Positions 44,018-50,564 of a DNA stretch of 64,000 nt are shown here, piece by piece. The notes below the pieces were generated by a model. It was not told the DNA's origin. It was given only the letters and a program-made list of their open reading frames with translations, and did no database searches. Both the position numbers and the translations under genes were made by a program. How positions within the stretch are numbered: position 1 is the stretch's first letter; every line of letters begins with the position of its first letter. The stretch comes from Paenibacillus sp. FSL R7-0345 (GTDB taxonomy: Bacteria; Bacillota; Bacilli; Paenibacillales; Paenibacillaceae), in NCBI RefSeq assembly GCF_038595055.1, contig NZ_CP152002.1:1222501-1286500 (forward strand). The letters are read 5' to 3'.

Positions 44018-45001
44018 ATGAGCAGCGGGGGACGGGTGTCGGAGAATAAGATCGTGCTGGTTAAGCGCAAGACCCGGCTCGAAGAGCTGGTTGTCCGCTA
44101 CAACACGGTCCAGCAGGCCCAGTTCTACATTGAGCGGCTGGGCGCGGATTTCAGCGATTACATCAGTGAGGACCTGACCTATCGCCAGGCGGTGGAAACT
44201 GCGGTTATCGAGCTGAGCGCCCTGGGCCGGGTGCAGCTGCTGGAGCGTCAGCATGTGCCGAATTTTATTTTTGGCGATGAGGACACTGTAGTCGTTCTGG
44301 GACAGGACGGTCTTGTGGCCAACACGCTGAAGTACTTGCGTGAGCAGCCGCTAATCGGGGTGAACCCTGATCCGCTGCGCTGGGACGGCGTGCTGCTCCC
44401 GTTCACCGTCAAGGATCTGCGGCTGCTGCTGCCTGAGGTGTTCCGCAGCCGCCGGCAGGTGCGTGAGGTGACGCTGGCCAAGGCCAAGCTGAACGACGGC
44501 CAGAGCCTGTACGGCGTCAACGACCTGTTCATCGGCCGCAGGACGCATGTATCTGCTCGCTATCTGCTGCAGCACGGGGCCGCCGCTGAGCAGCAGTCCT
44601 CCAGCGGCATCATCGTCTCCACCGGCCTGGGCTCCACCGGCTGGCTGCGCAGCGTGCTCGCCGGGGCGGCGGGCATTACCCGCAGCGCCGCCGGTCTGGG
44701 GCTGGCCCCCCGGGAGGGGGCAGGCGGAGCTGCCGGAGCGCCAGCCGGGACAGAGAGCCGGCTGGCCTGGGATGACCCTAACCTGTATTTTACGGTTAGG
44801 GAGCCCTTTCCGAGCCGGACGACTTCGGCCGGCTTGGTGTTTGGACAGATCGGCGGCAACGAGCCGCTGCGGATTACCTCGCAGATGCCGGAGGATGGCG
44901 TCATCTTCAGCGACGGCGTGGAGAGCGACTTCCTGGAGTTCAACTCCGGCGTGGAAGCAGTAATCGGCCTCGCCGAGAAACGGGGCCGGCTGGTTGTTTG
45001 A
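44018..45001 (+). CDS. NAD-kinase-fold protein (often annotated as sugar kinase)
   Basis: This 327-residue protein shows the ATP-NAD kinase fold. VVLGQDGLVANTLKYLREQP corresponds to the GGDG nucleotide motif, with Gln in the second position. LIGVNPDPLRWDGVLLPF, VNDLFIGRRTHVSARYLL (the NE motif region, here ND) and GIIVSTGLGSTGWLRS (the substrate-binding STxxGSTA-like loop) follow. A Gly/Ala-rich insertion at about 230-250 separates the last strands. The altered GGDG and NE motifs make ordinary NAD kinase activity uncertain. The start at 44018 has GAGAGGAG about twelve bases upstream. It follows an SPFH gene, and a shared task is possible but unproven. Confidence 0.75.
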   Translation: MSSGGRVSENKIVLVKRKTRLEELVVRYNTVQQAQFYIERLGADFSDYISEDLTYRQAVETAVIELSALGRVQLLERQHVPNFIFGDEDTVVVLGQDGLVANTLKYLREQPLIGVNPDPLRWDGVLLPFTVKDLRLLLPEVFRSRRQVREVTLAKAKLNDGQSLYGVNDLFIGRRTHVSARYLLQHGAAAEQQSSSGIIVSTGLGSTGWLRSVLAGAAGITRSAAGLGLAPREGAGGAAGAPAGTESRLAWDDPNLYFTVREPFPSRTTSAGLVFGQIGGNEPLRITSQMPEDGVIFSDGVESDFLEFNSGVEAVIGLAEKRGRLVV

Positions 45002-45098
45002 GCAGACTGAAGGACTGTTCAAGATACGGCATGGCAGGTGGACATACGGGCGTACTGCATATTGTGAATTTGCACATTGTTCGATGCCCGATTTCCAG

Positions 45099-45190
45099 CG
45101 CTCAATGCAAACGCTCAACGCTAACGCTAACGCTAACGCTAACGCTCAATGTTAACGCTCAACGCTAACGCTCAACGCTAACGCTCAATG
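45099..45190. repeat. Hexamer repeat (AACGCT) microsatellite
   Basis: Runs of AACGCT, partly interrupted by CAACGCT and CAATG, occupy this stretch, including AACGCT repeated four times in a row near 45124. It lies just before the terminator of the NAD-kinase-like gene. Confidence 0.85.
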
Positions 45191-45192
45191 CA

Positions 45193-45237
45193 AAGGCTGC
45201 CTCCGCCTCAGAAAATCTGCGGTAGACAGCCTTTTTT
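45193..45237 (+). terminator. Intrinsic terminator of the NAD-kinase-like gene
   Basis: AAGGCTG...CCGC pairs with GCGG...CAGCCTT and is followed by TTTT. The hairpin follows the hexamer repeat about 190 bases after the stop. Confidence 0.75.
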
Positions 45238-45298
45238 GCAGACACTAATTCCGTTACCTTAACAGTAACTCTGAGATTGCTGACTGCGCGGAATGAGA

Positions 45299-45625
45299 GG
45301 CAAAAATGCCCTTGATTTCGGCGCACGAGACCAAATGTGCGGAAGGAGAGGCAAAAATGCCTTTGATTTCGGCGCACGAGACCAAATGTGCGGAAGGAGA
45401 GGCAAAAATGCCTTTGATTTCGGCGCACGAGACCAAATGTGCGGAATGAGAGGCAAAAATGCCCTTGATTTCGGCGCACGAGCCCAAATGCGCGGAATGA
45501 GAGGCAAAAATGCCTTTGATTTCGGCGCACGAGACCAAATGCGCGGAATGAGAGGCAAAAATGCCCTTGATTTCGGCGCATGAGCCCAGATCCGCGGAAT
45601 GAGAGGCAAAAGTACTCTTGATTCC
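45299..45625. repeat. Tandem array of 51-bp units, array 2 (convergent gap)
   Basis: Units start with GGCAAAAATGCC at 45299, 45350, 45401, 45452, 45503 and 45554, with a degenerate seventh at 45605 (GGCAAAAGTACTCTTG). The spacing is 51 bp throughout. The core is GGCAAAAATGCCTTTGATTT, then CGGCGCACGAGACC, CAAATG and TGCGGAA; CGCAC...GTGCG can pair. The first half matches arrays 1 and 3, while the second half is locus-specific. The array lies between convergent genes next to a terminator. Confidence 0.92.
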
Positions 45626-45672
45626 TGCAGCAGCAGCCAACATAATCCTCGCGGTTAGCTACATACATAAAA

Positions 45673-45707
45673 GAAGGTTCCCGGGTGTATGCCCGGAAAC
45701 CTTTTTT
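45673..45707. terminator. Terminator hairpin between convergent genes
   Basis: AAGGTTCCCGGG pairs with CCCGGAAACCTT around TGTATG and is followed by TTTTTT on the plus strand. It lies eleven bases before the end of the minus-strand coiled-coil gene. Confidence 0.82.
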
Positions 45708-45717
45708 AGATGCTGGA

Positions 45718-46308
45718 TTACTGGAAGCTGCGGCCCTGGTTCATGGACGAGCCGTAGTTCTGGTTCGGGCTGCCCATGGAGCCGATTGCTCCGAGGGTGC
45801 CGATCCGGCTGATCGAACCTGATGGGTTCATTGTGCTTCCGGCTGGAGTATGCAATGGCTGCTGATTAAAGGAGGAGCTGTAGGATGGTGTATATCCATG
45901 TGCTCCTGTATTATAGCTTGTTTGTTCCGAATTGTAGCTGGCAGCGCCAGTATTAAAATGCGGGATACCGGTATTGTAGCCTGTATTTGTATTATAGCTT
46001 GGAGTTGTGTGTGTATTATAGCTTGGAGTTGTGTTATACCCTACATTCTGGGAACTCTGCTCCAGCTGTCTCAAGGCTTGAGTTACCTGCTGCAGCTGCT
46101 GTACGGCGGTAGAATGACCTTGCAGTGCCTGCTGGATTACCTGGCTTGCTTTGTGCTCACGTTGAGCCAGTTCCTCCAGTTTGGCCGCGTTCTGCTGCTC
46201 CTGCTGGAGAAGCTGCTGGTAGTTCTGGCTGGCCTGCTGGGTCTGGGCGACAAGCTGTTGAATGATGGTTTCACACTGGCTGATCTGGCTGGAAAGATTT
46301 GAGTTCAA
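45718..46308 (-). CDS. Hypothetical Gln-rich coiled-coil protein with Tyr/Asn/Thr-rich tail
   Basis: This is a 196-residue protein of unknown function. Residues 1-88 form a Gln-rich coiled coil (SQCETIIQQLVAQTQQASQN, LLQQEQQNAAKLEELAQREH). Residues 90-196 are low-complexity, with repeated TPSYNT, TGYNT and TSYNT motifs and a Gly/Ser/Asn tail (GSMGSPNQNYGSSMN). There is no signal peptide or membrane segment. The composition resembles spore-coat or aggregation-prone matrix proteins, but that is only a compositional hint. The start is TTG with AAGGAGG nine bases upstream; no ATG is better placed. Confidence 0.75.
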   Translation of the reverse strand: MNSNLSSQISQCETIIQQLVAQTQQASQNYQQLLQQEQQNAAKLEELAQREHKASQVIQQALQGHSTAVQQLQQVTQALRQLEQSSQNVGYNTTPSYNTHTTPSYNTNTGYNTGIPHFNTGAASYNSEQTSYNTGAHGYTPSYSSSFNQQPLHTPAGSTMNPSGSISRIGTLGAIGSMGSPNQNYGSSMNQGRSFQ

Positions 46309-46508
46309 AGTTTGTTGCCTCCTTGGCAGTTTCGGTTTGGTAGTGCAGGCTTATTATCTCTGGGGACTGGCTCCAATATGCATGATCATTTGTTGACCGG
46401 ACTAGCCGGACTAAATAGGTACAGGCTGTACTGCAACTTAACGGCGGAAACGCCGTCTATTCATAAAAGAGTTTTCCAGAAGAACCCATAACATGGAGGT
46501 GGGGCAAC

Positions 46509-47423
46509 ATGAAAGGGCAAGGAAACGCCGGATCAAACAGAACCAGCAGGCTGCATGGCATCAAGCTGCCGCTGGTATTTTTGCTGTTGTTTACGGCCTG
46601 TTTTGGCGGAATAGCATCAGCTGCTGCAGGAGCGGCAACGTCCTCGGAGCTGATTGTCGTCAACAAGAAAACGAACACATTAGGCTTTTTTAGCGGCGGA
46701 AAGCTGGAAAAGGTATTTCAGGTCGCAACAGGTAAAACGAAAAATCTGACCCCGGAGGGAACGTTCCGGATGGTGCTCAAAGCCAAAAACAGGCCTTATT
46801 ATAAGGAAAATATCCCCGGCGGCGATCCGGCCAATCCGCTCGGCGACCGCTGGCTGGGGCTGGAAGTGAACGGTACGTACGGCACCACTTATGCCATTCA
46901 CGGCAATAACAATGAGTCTTCGATTGGCAAATATGTCAGCGCAGGCTGCATCCGGATGCATAATGACGACATCCACTGGCTCTATCCGAAGGTGGCCAAA
47001 AACACGCCGGTTATCATCACAACCTCCAGCCTCGATCTAAAAAGCATTGCTGCTAAACACGGCTATTCTGTCGGGCCGACAATGCTGGCAGGCGCTTTTA
47101 TCGTGGAGGGCGAGACGGTTAAGGTGAAGGATTCTTTTGTAATGGAAAATTCTCGGGTATATATTCCTTTGCGGGAGTCGGTGGCCCTCCTTGGCGGGAG
47201 TCTGACACAGGAGCCTGCTACCGGTTCGCTTATTATAAAAATCGGTAATTATACAGCAGTCCATAAACCGCTTAGCGGGAAGGCCAGGGTCAACGGTAAA
47301 GAAGTTACGATCCTGGCCTCGCAAAATATAAACGGCCGTCTGTACATTCCGCTCAGCAGCCTCACCCCGCTGTTCGGTCTATCTTTTACGTGGAACGCCA
47401 AGGAGGGAACAGTAAAGCTGTAA
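46509..47423 (+). CDS. L,D-transpeptidase (YkuD) with stalk domain
   Basis: This is a 304-residue exported enzyme. The signal segment is LPLVFLLLFTACFGGIASAA. The YkuD catalytic domain spans about 40-160: LIVVNKKTNTLGFF, TPEGTFRMV, the histidine motif YAIHGNNNESSIGKYVSAGC with the nucleophilic Cys, then IRMHNDDIHWLYP. It forms 3-3 links in peptidoglycan or similar cell-wall modifications. A copper-amine-oxidase-like stalk domain follows (about 190-304: VYIPLRESVALLGG, LYIPLSSLTPLFGLSF). GGAGG lies upstream of the ATG. Confidence 0.93.
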   Translation: MKGQGNAGSNRTSRLHGIKLPLVFLLLFTACFGGIASAAAGAATSSELIVVNKKTNTLGFFSGGKLEKVFQVATGKTKNLTPEGTFRMVLKAKNRPYYKENIPGGDPANPLGDRWLGLEVNGTYGTTYAIHGNNNESSIGKYVSAGCIRMHNDDIHWLYPKVAKNTPVIITTSSLDLKSIAAKHGYSVGPTMLAGAFIVEGETVKVKDSFVMENSRVYIPLRESVALLGGSLTQEPATGSLIIKIGNYTAVHKPLSGKARVNGKEVTILASQNINGRLYIPLSSLTPLFGLSFTWNAKEGTVKL

Positions 47424-47461
47424 GAGTAAAGAGGCTGCACGTTTCATATCCTTTACTTAAG

Positions 47462-47491
47462 ACGGTTCCTTCAGGGGCCGTTCTTTTTTAT
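47462..47491 (+). terminator. Intrinsic terminator
   Basis: ACGGTTCC / GGGGCCGT with loop TTCA is followed by TCTTTTTT, 40 bases after the YkuD stop. Confidence 0.82.
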
Positions 47492-47621
47492 TTCGGAATC
47501 CTGTGGACTGGCTTCTCTACAAGGGCATAAGCTGCTATGACTCCCCTGGTGGAGAAAAGCTCCGCATAAATGGTATAATTTTCACAAGTATAAGTGTTAT
47601 GAAACTGGGAGGCCTGAAACG

Positions 47622-48545
47622 ATGAGCGAGCAGCTTGTGGAACAATTGGAATTATGGCACGAAGAGGACGATTTTGAGGAAATTGTGGATGCGGTGACGG
47701 AAATTCCCGAGGAGGACCGGGATTATGTGCTGGTCAACCATTTAGGTAGAGCATTGCTTAATCTGGAGCGATACGAAGAGGCGCTGGAGCAGCTTATGTC
47801 CGTTGAGGAGGAAGGCGAGGAGGATCCGCTCTGGCATTACCGTGTCGGGTTTTCTTATTACTATCTGAAGCAGTATGACAAAGCTGTGGTTGCATTTGAG
47901 AACGCTGACCGGCTTGATCCTGAAGACGAGGATACACTGGAGTTTCTGGCGCTGAGCCGGCGCAAAGCCGCCAAGAAAGCAGCCAAAGCAGCTGCAGCAG
48001 AAGCATCCGGCAAAAAAACATCAGGGGTACGGCCTCTGCCAAAGTTTGATGGCGCTAACTTTTGGGCAGACAGCGCAGAAGAGCAGGATGACTATGTGTC
48101 TGAGCCGCTTACGGACGAGCTGGCTGCTTCCGTGGAAGAACAGCTGGTGTTTAAGCTGCCAGCCTTCTATATTGCTATGATGAAGCAGCAGAACGGCGGG
48201 ATTCCCCGCAATACTAAATACCTGCTGGGTAACCAGGCTGTAGAAGCCGGCAAGGATTACATTATCATTTCCGGCATCCGCGGCATTGGACGGGAAAATA
48301 AGCTTTCCCTTTGCGGTAAGCAGGGCAACCTGGCAGTCATCGACGAATGGAATTATCCTGAATTCGGCGTAGTGATCTGCGATGCGCCGTCGCCGGATCA
48401 AGGGGTTGTAATGCTGGATTACCGGCCTGCCGGCAATGACGGTGAGCCCGAAGTAGTCTACGTCGATCTGGCAAACAACCGTAAGGTTACATATTTGGCC
48501 AAAAATGTGGAGAGCTTTATCCGCGGCCTGGTGAGCACAGAGTAG
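47622..48545 (+). CDS. TPR plus SMI1/KNR4 (SUKH) domain protein
   Basis: This is a 307-residue cytoplasmic protein. The N-terminal part (about 1-120) looks like TPR-type helical repeats (YVLVNHLGRALLNLERYEEA, WHYRVGFSYYYLKQYDKAVV). An Ala/Lys-rich helix (about 110-130) leads to a SUKH/SMI1-KNR4 domain at about 165-300 with FKLPAFYIAMMKQQNGGIPR and YPEFGVVICDAPSPDQGVVM. SUKH proteins often act as immunity proteins against toxins, but stand-alone TPR-SUKH proteins exist without a toxin. No toxin gene is adjacent. GGGAGG precedes the ATG. Confidence 0.85.
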   Translation: MSEQLVEQLELWHEEDDFEEIVDAVTEIPEEDRDYVLVNHLGRALLNLERYEEALEQLMSVEEEGEEDPLWHYRVGFSYYYLKQYDKAVVAFENADRLDPEDEDTLEFLALSRRKAAKKAAKAAAAEASGKKTSGVRPLPKFDGANFWADSAEEQDDYVSEPLTDELAASVEEQLVFKLPAFYIAMMKQQNGGIPRNTKYLLGNQAVEAGKDYIIISGIRGIGRENKLSLCGKQGNLAVIDEWNYPEFGVVICDAPSPDQGVVMLDYRPAGNDGEPEVVYVDLANNRKVTYLAKNVESFIRGLVSTE

Positions 48546-48600
48546 CCTGTAGATGTTGAGTTTGAGTTACGGAAGCATGATGTGCTGCCGGAAATGATAA

Positions 48601-48639
48601 AAAGACGGTTCCCGGGATTAAACGGGTGCCGTCTTTTTT
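48601..48639. terminator. Bidirectional terminator between convergent genes
   Basis: AAAGACGGTTCCCG pairs with CGGGTGCCGTCTTT around GGATTAAA. The plus side continues TTTT, and the minus side reads into TTTTTATC. It lies between the SUKH gene and the VOC gene. Confidence 0.88.
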
Positions 48640-48643
48640 GTAA

Positions 48644-49108
48644 TTACTGTTTGCTGGCTACTACGTTATCAAGAAACAGATCCGCGTCGCTATTAAATTT
48701 CCAGTTCACTCCGAACTTATCAACCAGTATTCCAAAGCATGAAGACCAAGGCGTTTGGGATAACGGCATGATGACATTTCCGCCAAGGGATAAATGCTTA
48801 AAATATTCCTCGAGTTTCTGCTTATCGTCCATGACCAGATTTATCAGAATATTATTACCTGTCACCAGTTCACCTGTTACCGGCTTCATGGATGGTAAAA
48901 TGTCTGACATCATAATTTTCCCCCCTGTGAAAGTAATGGAAGACTCCATAATCATATTTAACTCGTTTTCCGGCATCGGGTAATTTGGATCTTGCGTCAT
49001 ATCCCCGAACTTCGCTATTTTTACTTCAATTGCATTTAAAGCCTCGGAATAAAAATTAATCACCTGTTCAGTAATTCCATCAAAGTTCAGATAAGCAATA
49101 GCGGACAT
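48644..49108 (-). CDS. VOC family protein (PhnB/YjdN-like)
   Basis: This 154-residue vicinal-oxygen-chelate protein is similar to the PhnB/3-demethylubiquinone-methyltransferase-like group. AIAYLNFDGITEQVINFYSE opens the fold, and SSITFTGGKIMMSDILPSMK and PWSSCFGILVDKFGVNWKFN follow. Members bind small molecules, and some confer resistance or take part in oxidative metabolism. The role here is unknown. Base composition is visibly AT-richer than the neighbouring genes. It is divergent from a WYL regulator with a perfect palindrome in the shared promoter, so it is probably that regulator's target. Confidence 0.88.
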   Translation of the reverse strand: MSAIAYLNFDGITEQVINFYSEALNAIEVKIAKFGDMTQDPNYPMPENELNMIMESSITFTGGKIMMSDILPSMKPVTGELVTGNNILINLVMDDKQKLEEYFKHLSLGGNVIMPLSQTPWSSCFGILVDKFGVNWKFNSDADLFLDNVVASKQ

Positions 49109-49153
49109 AAATATAACCTCCTTCTTGTTATAAAGGAAGTATAATAGATAATA

Positions 49154-49173
49154 GGTGACATCTTATTGTCACC
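49154..49173. promoter_or_regulatory. Palindromic operator in the VOC/WYL divergent promoter
   Basis: GGTGACA (49154-49160) and TGTCACC (49167-49173) form a perfect 7-bp inverted repeat around TCTTAT, lying between the two divergent starts. It is a likely operator for the adjacent WYL regulator. Confidence 0.7.
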
Positions 49174-49207
49174 GTTTAATACGGAACTCAAATAAAGAGG
49201 TGAGCCG

Positions 49208-50149
49208 ATGGAAAAGGTCGAGCGACTAATCTCTATCATCATGATTCTCCTGAAGAAGGATGTCGTTTCCAGTACAGATTTTGCACAATTATTTAATGTC
49301 TCCAAAAGAACCGTGCTTCGTGATATGGAAACCTTGAGTTTGTCCAACATTCCCATTTATGCAGTCAACGGAGTTTATGGGGGCTACGGTATTATGAATG
49401 AGTACAAGGTCGATAAACGTCTTTTGAGCAGCACCGACTTATTGAATATCCTGACTGCGCTCGGCGGACTGGAACAAATTCTGATTAGCGAAGAAGTTGA
49501 ACGAACGATAAAAAAAATGGAAGCAATGGTTAGTCCATCGGCCGCGAAAGGCTCCATCCGGATTTCTTTTTATGATTGGGAGGGCCGGTCTGAGCTCAGC
49601 CAAACCCTGAAGGCGCTTCAAGAATCAATAATAACAAGAAGAATAGTCTCATTTGATTATGACGATAAAGATGGTAATGCGACGAAAAGAACTGTTGAGC
49701 CCTACCTGCTTCATTTCAGCGAATCAAGCTGGTACCTGAAAGGATTCTGTCTAGAGCGTATGGGATTTAGGACATTTAAACTATCCCGGATAAATCATCT
49801 TCAAACGAATGAACAAACGTACACCCCAAGAGAGGACTTTGCGGATCACGAGCAGAAGGTAAGCTGTCAGCCGGAGCTGGTCACAGTCAAGGCATTAATA
49901 TCACCCGGTATAAAGGATCAATTCATTGAAAGACACGGACAAAAGAGTATTGAATACTATAGTCCCGAACTTTATATGGTAACCTTTTCTGTTCCGTGCA
50001 ATCGAATCGGATTTAAATTTTTGGCCGGATTTGGAACAGAACTGGAAATGGTAGAGCCCCAATCCTACGTTCAGGCATTCCGAAATTATTTGCTTGAGAT
50101 GGTGAATAAATATAAATCAAGTACTGATACCCCCACCCGGCAAAAATAA
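49208..50149 (+). CDS. HTH-11/WYL-domain transcriptional regulator
   Basis: This is a 313-residue regulator. The winged helix spans 1-60 (VERLISIIMILLKKDVVSST, VSKRTVLRDMETLSLSNIPI, GGYGIMNEYKVD). The WYL domain spans about 140-220 (IVSFDYDDKDGNATKRTVEP, SWYLKGFCLERMGFRTFKLS), followed by a C-terminal WCX-like domain. AAGAGGTGAG lies before the ATG. The gene is AT-rich like the divergent VOC gene, hinting that the pair moved together. It probably binds the GGTGACA palindrome upstream. It parallels the WYL/SRPBCC pair at 1.8-3.3 kb. Confidence 0.9.
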   Translation: MEKVERLISIIMILLKKDVVSSTDFAQLFNVSKRTVLRDMETLSLSNIPIYAVNGVYGGYGIMNEYKVDKRLLSSTDLLNILTALGGLEQILISEEVERTIKKMEAMVSPSAAKGSIRISFYDWEGRSELSQTLKALQESIITRRIVSFDYDDKDGNATKRTVEPYLLHFSESSWYLKGFCLERMGFRTFKLSRINHLQTNEQTYTPREDFADHEQKVSCQPELVTVKALISPGIKDQFIERHGQKSIEYYSPELYMVTFSVPCNRIGFKFLAGFGTELEMVEPQSYVQAFRNYLLEMVNKYKSSTDTPTRQK

Positions 50150-50222
50150 TTATAACCGTTCTTCCCCTTATCACCGCCGCGCGGATTGTTTATATTATAA
50201 GTATTACTGATTTCGGACAATG

Positions 50223-50250
50223 CGGAGGATACCGGCTGATGAATAACTAA
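50223..50250 (+). CDS. Three-codon leader ORF (Met-Asn-Asn) upstream of the ABC-F gene
   Basis: CGGAGGA at 50223-50229 is a near-ideal ribosome site nine bases before ATG AAT AAC TAA (50239-50250). A strong ribosome site in front of a three-codon ORF, upstream of an attenuator, fits ribosome-stalling control by a drug. AT-rich sequence with TATATTATAA at 50191-50200 may be the promoter -10 area. The hairpins ATGTGC/GCACAT (50284-50299) and ACACC/GGTGT (50308-50324) follow. The mechanism is inferred. Confidence 0.6.
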
Positions 50251-50472
50251 CACGTTTCCTGTACAACGACCAATTAACTTGTGATGTGCATTAGCACATG
50301 CCACGGGACACCTGCTTAGGGTGTACGGTCAGGGATACGTGTGTCTGCCGGGACTCATGCGACATAGAAATTAGGTTGGCAAAAGATAGACGATGCGCCT
50401 GGAGTTACTTTTAGGTGTACAGTTATCCTGCCGCTTATTTTCTGTACGCTGCTCCCTTCATACGTTTCCTGG

Positions 50473-50499
50473 ACCGCAGCCTGCTGGCTGCGGTTTTTT
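50473..50499 (+). terminator. Attenuator-type intrinsic terminator in the ABC-F leader
   Basis: A perfect 9-bp stem ACCGCAGCC / GGCTGCGGT with loop TGCT is followed by TTTTTT. It sits 66 bases before the ABC-F start and about 220 bases after the leader ORF. There is no gene it could terminate upstream on this strand except the WYL regulator, which ends more than 320 bases earlier, so attenuation is favoured. An antiterminator partner was not resolved by eye. Confidence 0.75.
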
Positions 50500-50564
50500 G
50501 CTGCTGTTTCTGTTACGGATGCGGTAGTCAGCCTTGGAGGCTAATAAGAAGCGGAGGAATTTAT

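Noticed and set aside
50315..50340. T-box leader, from AGGGTG in the ABC-F leader
   Set aside because: The match stops after six bases; the UGGN bulge and following ACCGCG are absent and the terminator is too far away.
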